Origin: Tubiluchus corallicola
Lineage: Eukaryota; Priapulida; Priapulimorpha; Priapulimorphida; Tubiluchidae
Reading direction: 5' to 3'
DNA: 60,000 nt
NCBI GenBank assembly: GCA_030141605.1
Contig: JAQGDQ010000033.1
Location: 498,001-558,000, forward strand
Positions 44,201 through 50,456 of this stretch are shown piece by piece; the stretch's first letter is position 1; each line of letters opens with the position of its first letter. The notes under the pieces were generated by a model that was given only the letters and a program-made list of their open reading frames with translations, ran no database searches and had not been told where the DNA came from. The translations under genes and the position numbers were made by a program.

Positions 44201-47200
44201 AATAAGGATTTAGCGCTTATTGTAATCATAACGTTTGTGAGTACCTCGTGCCACTGGATTTGGGAAGTTGTGATAGAACTTTCATACTCCATCCAGAGGA
44301 ATTGATAGCCGTTTCGTTTACTTATCTAATTCCTCCTTAAGAACATTCACGCATTTGTATCGTTGCAGTTTTCGGTTTAGGAGTAGCTTGTTGGTTTTGG
44401 CTGTAGAGTGAATTTTGGCAAAGGGTTTCGATGTCATTCAGTAGCTTGTTTACACGTTGTGGAATGTACAGCATTCGCAGCTCGCCGTCAACCTGTTTGC
44501 AAAATATTTGTGAGTGCCGCCGCTAGGCGATTTCAAGCATTTTTATGATAGATGAATAATATCTGAATGTTTACGACGTCGGCCTGAATACGACATGACT
44601 TTACGGCAGCATACTGGGAAACACCCAGCAATTCCGATGAATCTTAATCAAAATTTGTCCGACCGTTTTCTCTCAGTGCAAACTATGGCTTCCTTCGTAC
44701 ATTAGAAGCATGCACATTCAGAACGAAGCCATTCCATGCTTAGCATTTGCTATCGCATTGTGCATATTATAAATGAATACCAGAATTACCTTTGTGCTAG
44801 CCGACAGATGGCTTACCCGGATTTGAAACGCTTCTGATAAACAATAGCTTTTATATACTTACAAGCATAGTAAAGTTATAAAAATACCTATATGGTTGGG
44901 CATTTTGTGTAGGTTTATATTCAATAATAAAGGAGACTGTCAAATCTTACCAGTTAGACATCATTAAGTTTTGCAGAATAAAGAGTTATTTTATTTACAG
45001 CTAAGTACCTGCTGTAGGTTTTGGTGTTTATGATATTTGAATCGCACAGTTTAAAGTAAAGTATATTAGATCCAGCACAGTAACGCCATCAATATATTTT
45101 TGGTTTCCCAAAATCAATATTTTTGCCAGTTAAGGCATCTGGGGGACTGTAAAACATCTATGCTAATTCCTCTAAGGTGAGTGGTACGGTTACATTACAT
45201 TAAACTTATAGGGTTTTACACTAGTCACAACAATTTGTCTGTATTTTATCCATTAGGTCATGGCTTAGTGAAAGCTGTCTAGGGATTTTTGTTTTTTTCT
45301 CGAAAATTGGGTCAACGTTTATAGGTGATGAATCATACGAAGACCTTTGCAAGTACTTCTAATGGCAGGCAATTTAAAACAGAAGCTAAAATTACATTAA
45401 TTTCTGTTCACTTAATAATTTGCGTAAGTGTCTTGCCGTGTATTTGCACACATTACATTATTGTGGAAAACATCTCTTAATGTTGTAGCACCATCTTTTT
45501 TATGTAATGGAGCTGGATAAAACGTGTGTTGAACTTCATTGTCTTAATCTTAAATTATCATTTTTGTTAATCTAATTAAGTGATTTTTTTATTAACAAAA
45601 ACTATAGGCTTATTGTATTACTAATAACAATTTAATTAATGTTTTGTAAGATTCTTTTATTTTTCACTTATAAACATTTATACATTAGAATTATCAGCTT
45701 TTCATTTAACAGTGTTGCAACTGTATGCACAGTTTCTAGTTGTTTTGCCATATCATTTCAACCACAAATTTATATCACATAACATTGTTTTTGTAAACTT
45801 TGCAAATCCGACTCATTAGCTGCATTAATTTCATTTCGTTTGAAAGGTTGTAACTTACATTTATGTAAATTACTCTGATTAAGGAATTATTATGCTAAAA
45901 ATTATAGCCTTGCTGTACGAAATGAGATACGGTGCACTATATTGTACAAAGGTTTTGATTTATGTGCATAATGTTTCAAATAAGACAAAAAATCATTCAT
46001 CTTCTTACTGCTTGTAGCACCAATAATTATTTCTTCAAAATGCATCATTTACATTTTGCAGAATAAGTGATACTATTAGACAATACACAACAGATTTTAT
46101 GTCCGTACAATTTACATTTGTTCAAGTTTTTATGAATTCAGTAATATAAAGCAGTAAAAATAATGTTAGCTATCAACATACTAAAATATCATTATTCATT
46201 AAAAAGAAATGTTTTCATTCTACATGTATTTTTAAAAACACCTTAACTATTACAGTGATGAATTTCTAAAGGAAAACTGCTCCTGAGGAAGTGGGCAGTA
46301 GCACAAACATAGTAAAAAATTACAGTACATTATGTTATTACGGTTAAGTTTTGTGAATAATTATGTATTTGTAGATGTTCAGTACCACATAATCCAGTTT
46401 CACATACGTTCATTTTTTCAGTATCAGAAGATGTTCTCGAAAAATTGACAAACACATAGAGATTCCTGTACCAGACACTCCAAGAAAGGTAACAGTCATT
46501 TAGGTCTTCAGTGTGCATGTACTGGTGAATTTAATGTGTAAATTGCTTTTAAATTACTCTCAAAAACAAATAGAGCACAAAATTCTTTTCGACTCTACAA
46601 CTTGTAGAGAAATTTGTATGCCACATTTGCATCTATAGTTGATCAATGCTGCAATATTAGAGAATTGTTTTTTACTAATTATGTATAGTGTGGATTATGC
46701 AGTGTTGCGGCATTGACCAGTTTCCAAAAGTTTGCTGTTAGAAATATGTAACTGCAGGGGATCTTTTTGGGTAGCCAAACTTTGTAGATGTTGAACTAGA
46801 TGTAAAAACTGGTTGGTGTCCAACAGTAATGGTTTCCAAGCCTTATTATGTGGTGAAATTACACATTTTAGTAACAGTTGTGTTAGTTATCCAGCACTGG
46901 TGTGACACACAGTGAGTAAATATGTCTTGTTAAACAGTTTGAAATTGACAGCTATTAATAACAGACTCTGCTCATTAATTGTGCAACTCCTTGCTTGTGT
47001 AGTTGTCTGGACAGTATTCTAGTGGCTATGAATTAGTGGACAGCGGTCAGACTGAGAAGACATTCATTCCAGAGACACCTATTGCAGACATACTGGCAAT
47101 GACACCTGAGGAGCAAAACTCGCAAAATGTTGAACGTGAGAGCCTAAACTCCTTAAAGGTAACAAGTTATTCATTTAGTTTCTTCTACATTATCTGATTA

Positions 47201-50200
47201 TTCCCTGAGAGTTAGTCTTCCTTAAAATAGGCTTGTATGAAATGTGCTTTCTGTAATTTTTTCTGTCAGTTTACTGATTCAAGTTTTCCTTTATTTCCTT
47301 GTTACCGCATAGCTGACTGTACTTCCAGAGATCTCCTTCGTTAAACTAAACGTTCTGACAACGATTGATAAATGAATTGTGTAATTTATTGTGAGTTACT
47401 ACTTTGTACCTTAAAGTGCTAATAAACAAAAAAGGCAAATTAAACAAATAAATGATTTGGCAATAAAAACTGTCGCAATATAATGAACATTTGTCAGTGA
47501 CTGAGTGGCCAAAGGCGCGCGAAAAATACCAATAACATTCTCATTTCATTGAGAATTCATGATTTTATAGGAACTATAGGACATTTTTATAGTTTTATCA
47601 AGTTTTATAGGAATTATAGGACATGACCTCAAAATATAGGAATTATAGGACGAGTTCGAGCCCTCACATCCGTACTCTCTACATCTAGCCTCAGAATGTT
47701 ATTTCCTTGTCTGATGCTGCACATGAGGGTAATTTAAGGATTTTTCCGTGCCAGCTTCTAACCGTGAACATGTGGCGTACCTTCTGTTTCTCATAAGTTT
47801 TTTCTCCCTCATCCCGCTGTAGATTACAGCCTTAAAGGCGGATGTAAAATTGATATACAACACTTCACCACATTCCATTCTATTACGTTTTTCATAAATA
47901 AACACTAATCTATGATATTGTTGAAACACATTAAGCTAAGCGGACTTTATATTGAAAATATTGGAAATTAAGCCTAATCGGTTCCTAAAAGTTATCAGTG
48001 TGATTAGCTTACATTAATCCACTCTTCATTTTTAGCGTCTATTTTACTCTCTATATATTTGTACTTGAACGAATGTTTAACATTTGCATTCAAAATTCAC
48101 TTAACTAAGAAAATAAAATTATAGTTTGAACTAAAAAAAATTGATCTTGAACTAATTTTAATTGTTGAATCAGAGAATTGCTGTTAATTGCTTAATTGTG
48201 AATTTTTTTATGATAATTATAATTCACAGACTTATTTTTCGGGTTTGCGGGCCTTTATTTTACCTTTTAGGCCCTAACCAGATTGTATTACAATTTGCTA
48301 ATGTTAATAATGATGAATGTTGTCCTAAAATTGCTCAGCTGAAGTTTTCCTTGTCGTGAAATAAGCTCTTTAGTCGGCTGGCTGCTTTCAATTTTGTAAT
48401 AGCATCCAGGTTGCAAACTTCAGCATAACCTGAAGTTTAACCATAATTTGTCATAATTGCATAGAACTGATTTGATTCGCCTCTAACTTCTCCATTTTGC
48501 TTACCAGCAAAGAGTAGCAGTCAGCTGGCAGCTGGAATAGGTTTTTGAGAATTTTGTTTGATAAATTTTAGCAAGGCACGTTAGCGGAGGATTCGTTCTT
48601 GATTATTTTAAACTTAATTTTGCCAAAACTTTTACAGCATTATTCTGTTTTTCCGAGTAATTTCTTTGAATATCTGACAGTTCATTAATTCATACAGGTA
48701 TGCAATGATACAATGTCTTAACTTAATTTAGCAGATTTTCATTTACAAAATATATAACGCAAGTACCTTTGAATAGTCCACTATTCAATTGACATTGTAA
48801 ATGTTGTGTGTTCTAATGTGGCAGTGTGATTGGAGAAAATGTTTGCATTCATTCTGGTACTCAGGTAAAATTCTTGGTGTGACAAAAATAATTTACTCAA
48901 AAGTCATCGTTTGTACTTCATTTTAGTTCGAGGATGACAAAAAACCTCTACATCCACTTCATTCATCAAGGCTGCACCATGACAGTGGGCACGGAAGTGA
49001 CATGTCTAACAATCCACACTCTCCTGTGACAACTGGTGGGCAGTCATCTGATTCAGGTAGGCAAAAAGGAAACATAAATTTATGTTTGTTCAAAGTTTAC
49101 ATGAAATAGTTGTGCTTTTACATTGGTGACAGTGCCTGAGATTCTTCTACTGAACATGCTCATTGTAATGTAGACTTTGGTTGTTTTTATATCAGCTTGC
49201 TTAAGTCCATTTCACATTACATTATAACATAGTAAGATGATTTAATTCATTTTCCGTTAATGATCTTGCATTATGATATTTCATAATTTATTTAATTTCA
49301 ATGGATTGTTAATTGTGTGATGTCATTTTACTTAGGTTATGGAAGAGAGTACAACACACTGCCAAATGGTGACATAAAGGCTAAACTTGACAGTGTAACA
49401 ACTGGTGAATCAGACTCTGGTGGCATCTCTGTTAAGCCCTTCCTTTTCTCCTTAAAAGGTCGTCCGCCAGGAAGTGGAGACAGTGGCATGCGAGATGTCG
49501 GGTTTGTGTTGGCTCCAACGCCAGAACTGCCTAGGAGAAATGCGAAGAAGAAAGATTTGGAGTTGAAGGAAGTAGGTGGCAAGGAGGAGAATGTTACTCC
49601 TTACACAATGTTTAGCGGTTATCAGGGAACCACTTTGGACTCTGGATTCAGTGGTCTTCCATATGATAACTCCGGGGAATCCCTGCAAAGTAAGACTAGT
49701 CGTAGTGATTCCGATTATGGACGTAAAAGCATAAATTTTTCTGACCGTCCCAGCGATTCTAGTGGTTATGTAAGTGAAGTACAAGCAAATGGTGGTTTCC
49801 CTACAAAGCAGTTACACTATGCTTCCTTGCCAGAGCAAGACTCGAGCCCTAGTTTTAGTATGAGTGATATTTGTGTAGAGCTGCCAGAGGAGAATGGCAG
49901 TGATAGTAATGATGAGAACCCGGTGTTTGCTCCTATACAAGCAGAGCAGGATGCTGAAAAACTTCTTTCAAAACAATCAAATGCTGCTGATAGTTCAGTA
50001 GAAAAAACTCCAGAAGCTTATGTCCCTGCTTCTGAATACGTATTCCCTTCATTTGATGAGGACGAGGAGGAAGATGCAGAGGAAGTGCGTAGTGGTGATG
50101 TTATTAATGGCTATGTTGAATCGCCAGAAGTATTAAACTGTCCGAACAGTAGGTTACCTAATGGCAAACCACACTTCGATGCTGTTATGGCTGAAATGCC

Positions 50201-50456
50201 CCCCAACGGTCCTGAACAGACTATTCCAGTACCTAACGGGTTTGTAGAATGCGAAGATGGCTATGTGCAACAGTGTCTTAATAACAACGTCGACAAACGT
50301 GAAGACGAAGTACCAGACTTAATTGACAGTTACAGTCCTCCCGCAAATGGTTATGTTGTTAGACCAGACTTGTTTTCTGACAAAAAGAAACCGGGCGGCA
50401 GTTCTTCTGTGCAGCACAATGGTTACGCCCCACAAATTCCTTCCACGGAATGTTAA
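10663..50456 (+). CDS. dome: Domeless-like class I cytokine receptor (JAK/STAT), 20 coding exons
   Basis: The 20 exons listed below join without a frame break into a predicted 1392-residue protein. Residues 1 to about 24 are a signal peptide. An Ig-like domain covers 28-129. A two-domain cytokine-binding module covers 130-336 and ends in GYWSEL, a degenerate WSxWS. Five more fibronectin-III-like domains run from 337 to 873. A membrane helix lies at about 878-901. The cytoplasmic tail carries a Box1-like IPVPDTP (916-922), YxxQ motifs at Y1329 (YVQQ) and Y1383 (YAPQ), and an acidic run at about 1259-1269. In the family, Box1 binds JAK and YxxQ phosphotyrosines recruit STAT. Domeless is the arthropod receptor for Upd-type ligands; Drosophila Dome is of similar size but is usually described with five FNIII domains and no Ig domain. 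The identification rests on architecture and motifs, not on a database search. A gp130/LIFR-like receptor of another invertebrate is the alternative. Nineteen introns follow the rules: eighteen GT-AG and one GC-AG. Confidence 0.85.
11022..11134. repeat. Two-copy tandem repeat, 57-base unit
   Basis: The units at 11022-11078 and 11079-11134 share ACCACATC, TTAAATCAG and AATATCT blocks with scattered substitutions, indicating an old local duplication. Confidence 0.75.
11137..11155. repeat. (TTG)n microsatellite
   Basis: Six consecutive TTG/GTT trinucleotides. Confidence 0.85.
14130..14222. repeat. (TA)n followed by (GATA)n microsatellite
   Basis: About ten TA units run straight into some 18 GATA units. 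The GATA tract also supplies dense GATA-factor core motifs. Confidence 0.95.
14771..14824. repeat. (GT)n microsatellite with GC interruptions
   Basis: About 54 bases of TG/GT with a few GC steps. Confidence 0.92.
16197..16502 (+). CDS. dome: dome-like exon 2: N-terminal Ig-like domain
   Basis: Phase 1 in and phase 1 out, residues 28-129. The first Ig cysteine lies in INITCKP and the second in the hallmark DSARYTCYY (the D-x-A-x-Y-x-C pattern of Ig folds). An in-frame NSS sequon (KENSSYV) and other Asn sites suit an extracellular domain. One exon encodes the whole domain. Vertebrate gp130 and LIFR also have Ig-like domains near their cytokine-binding modules; fly Dome is not usually described with one. 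Confidence 0.85.
18097..18279. repeat. GA-rich purine tract
   Basis: About 180 bases, almost all purine on the plus strand, with (AG)n and GGGA runs. Homopurine tracts of this kind can form triplex DNA. It also creates an artefactual Ser/Leu/Pro-rich open frame on the minus strand. Confidence 0.9.
19039..19130. repeat. Two-copy repeat, 51-base spacing
   Basis: GCTGAGCCATTTACGT occurs at 19039 and 19090, each copy followed by a similar GGC(G/A)GCTCCAA block. The region is richer in G+C than its surroundings and may be part of an old interspersed repeat. Confidence 0.75.
19553..19592. repeat. (GGT)n/(GTT) microsatellite
   Basis: AGTAGTAGT leads into a GGT run with GAT and GTT interruptions. 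Confidence 0.85.
20036..20156 (+). CDS. dome: dome-like exon 3: cytokine-binding module D1, first half
   Basis: Residues 130-170, phase 1 in and phase 2 out (donor GTAAGT at 20157). It begins a fibronectin-III fold with an ITIRWEP strand carrying the conserved tryptophan. The paired cysteine usually found just before this tryptophan in class I receptors is absent here. Confidence 0.85.
20157..22166 (+). other. dome-like intron 3 (2.0 kb)
   Basis: AT-rich intron. No repeat boundary, RNA gene or exon recognised. Confidence 0.65.
22167..22354 (+). CDS. dome: dome-like exon 4: cytokine-binding module D1, second half
   Basis: Residues 170-232, phase 2 in and phase 1 out. It contains two cysteines (VVPCPDY and NSCHYNI) that could form one D1 disulfide, and an EVFVRVSNLAG strand typical of FNIII F-strands. 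Two possible acceptors, ending at 22166 and 22172, differ by six bases and both keep the frame. Confidence 0.82.
22355..22946 (+). other. dome-like intron 4
   Basis: 592 bases. The only notable content is a short (TTTA)n run at about 22733-22756. Confidence 0.75.
22733..22756. repeat. (TTTA)n microsatellite
   Basis: Six TTTA units in intron 4. Confidence 0.88.
22947..23119 (+). CDS. dome: dome-like exon 5: cytokine-binding module D2, first half
   Basis: Residues 233-290, phase 1 in and phase 0 out. It starts with a proline-rich hinge (MPAKPKV) followed by a TTLNVTWTL strand with the core FNIII tryptophan and a WYEIRYY strand. The donor is CAG|GTAAGA. Confidence 0.87.
23120..24477 (+). other. 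dome-like intron 5 (1.36 kb)
   Basis: AT-rich intron with nothing else recognised. Confidence 0.7.
24478..24616 (+). CDS. dome: dome-like exon 6: cytokine-binding module D2, second half with WSxWS-like motif
   Basis: Residues 291-336, phase 0 in and phase 1 out. It carries the FNIII signature LNPYSNYFVSLRYKY and then GYWSEL at residues 321-326, at the position of the class I receptor WSxWS box. The second W-S pair is lost, as in degenerate invertebrate versions. This marks the end of the cytokine-binding module. Confidence 0.87.
24617..24953 (+). other. dome-like intron 6
   Basis: 337 bases, AT-rich, nothing recognised. Introns 6 to 11 are all short (161-337 bases), forming a compact FNIII-coding core from 24478 to 27043. 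Confidence 0.75.
24954..25042 (+). CDS. dome: dome-like exon 7: third FNIII domain, first half (GC donor)
   Basis: Residues 337-366, phase 1 in and phase 0 out. The reading frame ends at a donor of AAG|GCAAGT form, a GC-AG intron that otherwise matches the donor consensus perfectly. No GT donor in the right frame is evident nearby, and the frame joins cleanly to exon 8. Confidence 0.8.
25296..25515 (+). CDS. dome: dome-like exon 8: third FNIII domain, second half
   Basis: Residues 367-439, phase 0 in and phase 1 out. It includes the FNIII core AISWTSS and the late-strand pattern CEYRFTVTPTNEKGQS (tyrosine corner, then N-x-x-G). Two cysteines are present. Confidence 0.87.
25790..25924 (+). 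CDS. dome: dome-like exon 9: fourth FNIII domain, first half
   Basis: Residues 440-484, phase 1 in and phase 1 out. It starts with a proline hinge (SPKSVLVP), followed by YTVTWEPSPS with the core tryptophan, and MTYTVFWCEE, the typical FNIII C-strand. Confidence 0.87.
26168..26350 (+). CDS. dome: dome-like exon 10: fourth FNIII domain, second half
   Basis: Residues 485-545, phase 1 in and phase 1 out. It continues the FNIII fold (VIMFWVSANAGG F/G strands) and is followed by an insert with two cysteines (MEKCPCVF). The acceptor is GGTACAG and the donor is G|GTATAG. The rather long polypyrimidine tract upstream supports the acceptor. Confidence 0.85.
26556..26708 (+). CDS. dome: dome-like exon 11: fifth FNIII domain, first half
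   Basis: Residues 546-596, phase 1 in and phase 1 out. It follows the canonical FNIII start: proline hinge (VPAVAP), SLTIHW core, and GYYVYYCKV C-strand. Donor AATG|GTAAAG. Confidence 0.88.
26870..27043 (+). CDS. dome: dome-like exon 12: fifth FNIII domain, second half
   Basis: Residues 597-654, phase 1 in and phase 1 out. It carries the textbook FNIII end: TIKNLDKSSLYRFYVLAYT (L-x-P-like turn, tyrosine corner) followed by the REGVGN G-strand turn. Donor A|GTTAGT. Confidence 0.88.
28485..29100. mobile_element. piggyBac-type MITE, 616 bp, TTAA target duplication
   Basis: The element is bounded by perfect 13-base inverted repeats CCCTTTCACTACA (28485-28497 and, inverted, 29088-29100) and flanked on both sides by TTAA (28481-28484 and 29101-29104). 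TTAA targets and ends beginning with CCC are the hallmark of the piggyBac superfamily. There is no transposase frame, so it is non-autonomous. The left subterminal part has an imperfect hairpin (GGCACACTGCCTTC against GAAGGCGGCAGACTG). It also contains a GT-rich tract (about 28880-28945). Confidence 0.88.
28880..28950. repeat. GT/GC-rich imperfect microsatellite inside the MITE
   Basis: TGTGTG, TGCGTGCGTGC and GTGTGTGCATGTGC runs, imperfect. Confidence 0.7.
29166..29495 (+). CDS. dome: dome-like exon 13: sixth FNIII domain in a single exon
   Basis: Residues 655-764, phase 1 in and phase 1 out. This is the only FNIII domain here not split by an intron. It opens with PDGPPENVTV, the standard linker start, and ends with HCLYEVLVFACTEAGCS; the cysteines around the G-strand suggest a disulfide. 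A piggyBac-type MITE lies 65 bases upstream of its acceptor side. Confidence 0.88.
29496..29827 (+). other. dome-like intron 13
   Basis: 332 bases, AT-rich, nothing else seen. Confidence 0.75.
29828..30054 (+). CDS. dome: dome-like exon 14: seventh FNIII domain, first half
   Basis: Residues 765-840, phase 1 in and phase 0 out (donor AAC|GTAAGT). Proline hinge APPQMEPP, then a divergent FNIII with HYRLNISYGDG as the C-strand. The usual early tryptophan is missing. Confidence 0.84.
30055..30918 (+). other. dome-like intron 14, with an FNIII-like coding remnant
   Basis: 864-base intron. From about 30300 the plus strand reads GIPGPPEKPND followed by HLTIIS, which resembles the start of an FNIII domain, but the frame decays and no acceptor precedes it. 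See the matching finding. Confidence 0.6.
30919..31018 (+). CDS. dome: dome-like exon 15: seventh FNIII domain, end
   Basis: Residues 841-873, phase 0 in and phase 1 out. It begins with FTVSAVTIDNN, the F-strand continuation of the last extracellular domain, and ends in the juxtamembrane stretch ELCVP. The donor at 31019 (GTTGGA) is weaker than the others. Confidence 0.78.
31122..31140. repeat. Short (AT)n microsatellite
   Basis: About nine AT units. Confidence 0.85.
35059..35071 (-). promoter_or_regulatory. Perfect DR1 nuclear-receptor-type element
   Basis: On the minus strand the sequence is AGGTCAAAGGTCA, a perfect direct repeat of AGGTCA with one-base spacing, the preferred site of RXR/USP, HNF4 and COUP-TF type receptors. 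A third TGACC half site follows directly on the plus strand. Binding is untested. Confidence 0.4.
35853..35937 (+). CDS. dome: dome-like exon 16: transmembrane helix
   Basis: Residues 874-902, phase 1 in and phase 2 out. After PGNLA comes an unbroken run of hydrophobic residues (about 878-901, MIFLGILLLVAVITLIVI) ending in Tyr. The helix occupies nearly the whole exon, as in many receptor genes. Donor TA|GTAAGT. Confidence 0.88.
41247..41343. repeat. Inverted repeat, arms about 24 bases, loop 50
   Basis: The left arm 41247-41270 (GAATTACAAATCCAAATCCA...) and right arm 41321-41343 are reverse complements except for a one-base gap and one or two mismatches. The right side overlaps a pol III A-box-like GGGCTGAGTGG (41310-41320) and a B-box-like ATTCAAAAATCCCGG (41340 onwards), suggesting a tRNA-derived SINE piece and an inverted partial copy. 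Confidence 0.6.
42008..42280 (-). CDS. Unidentified 90-codon open frame, low confidence
   Basis: Reads MVRRGGSPRRPAQITLGE and continues with charged, mixed-composition residues (QSQRSRAEDFLETSESEE) to a TGA. Its composition is more protein-like than neighbouring chance frames, and it is locally richer in G+C. I do not recognise it. It lies antisense inside receptor intron 16. The GTAAGG just after its ATG also looks like a splice donor. It could be a small nested gene, a retrocopy remnant or chance. Confidence 0.2.
   Translation of the reverse strand: MVRRGGSPRRPAQITLGELFFAAFSATRILQEYHHLAQSQRSRAEDFLETSESEESLYKHPSLQRTFPYDVISNLKSYAFTLILHGEEEA
43835..43872. repeat. C14 tract joined to (AC)n microsatellite
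   Basis: Fourteen consecutive C residues followed by AC and ACGC repeats. The minus strand is a G14 run that could support quadruplex formation and is prone to sequencing slippage. Confidence 0.9.
43940..43952 (-). promoter_or_regulatory. DR1 nuclear-receptor-type element
   Basis: On the minus strand TGGTCAAAGGTCA, a DR1 with one change in the first half site. It shares a 13-base core (TTGACCTTTGACC) with the intron 15 element although the flanks are unrelated. Confidence 0.35.
46422..46488 (+). CDS. dome: dome-like exon 17: Box1 JAK-binding motif
   Basis: Residues 902-924, phase 2 in and phase 0 out. A basic stop-transfer segment (IRRCSRK) precedes IEIPVPDTPRK, a Box1-like proline motif about 15 residues inside the membrane, the position at which class I receptors bind JAK kinases. 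The exon is only 67 bases long and follows a 10.5-kb intron. Phase and frame match exactly on both sides. Confidence 0.8.
46489..47002 (+). other. dome-like intron 17
   Basis: 514 bases, AT-rich, nothing recognised. Confidence 0.7.
47003..47158 (+). CDS. dome: dome-like exon 18: membrane-proximal cytoplasmic tail
   Basis: Residues 925-976, phase 0 both sides. It includes YSSGYELVDSG and a second proline patch, FIPETPIADIL (about 945-955), in the region where Box2-type sequence would lie. Donor AAG|GTAACA, as for exon 17. Confidence 0.82.
47159..48926 (+). other. dome-like intron 18 (1.8 kb)
   Basis: AT-rich intron. It holds a cluster of short repeats with the unit TATAGGAATTATAGGAC at 47563-47651. 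No exon recognised. Confidence 0.65.
47563..47651. repeat. Three-copy short repeat TATAGGAATTATAGGAC
   Basis: Copies near 47566, 47606 and 47635 differ by at most one base (AACTATAGG or AATTATAGG) and are spaced about 40 and 30 bases apart. Confidence 0.8.
48927..49056 (+). CDS. dome: dome-like exon 19: cytoplasmic tail with DSGHGS
   Basis: Residues 977-1019, phase 0 in and phase 1 out. Histidine- and serine-rich. It contains DSGHGS at 995-1000, an exact fit to the DSGxxS form recognised by beta-TrCP when phosphorylated. Confidence 0.82.
49336..50456 (+). CDS. dome: dome-like exon 20: long cytoplasmic tail and stop
   Basis: Residues 1020-1392, phase 1 in, ending in TAA at 50454-50456. This is the longest open stretch in the window. 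It is rich in Ser, Asp, Pro and Tyr and predicted disordered. It holds a second DSGxxS (DSGGIS, 1046-1051), an acidic run (about 1259-1269), and a recurring NGY/NGF motif (Y1279, YVQQ at 1329, Y1359, YAPQ at 1383). The two YxxQ sites are the strongest candidates for STAT docking. Codon use is clearly more coding-like than in the flanks. Confidence 0.92.

Larger units (their letters stand above)
35938..46421 (+). other. dome-like intron 16 (10.5 kb), between membrane and Box1 exons
   Basis: The largest intron. It contains an inverted repeat with tRNA-like A and B boxes (41247-41356), a minus-strand 90-codon open frame (42008-42280), a C14/(AC)n tract (43835-43872) and a DR1 motif (43940-43952). 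The stretch around 44.2-44.8 kb is visibly richer in G+C and CpG than its surroundings. No exon of the receptor is supported here. Confidence 0.6.

Noticed and set aside
49337-49784. Antisense open frames opposite exon 20
   Set aside because: Shadows of the real receptor tail frame on the plus strand.
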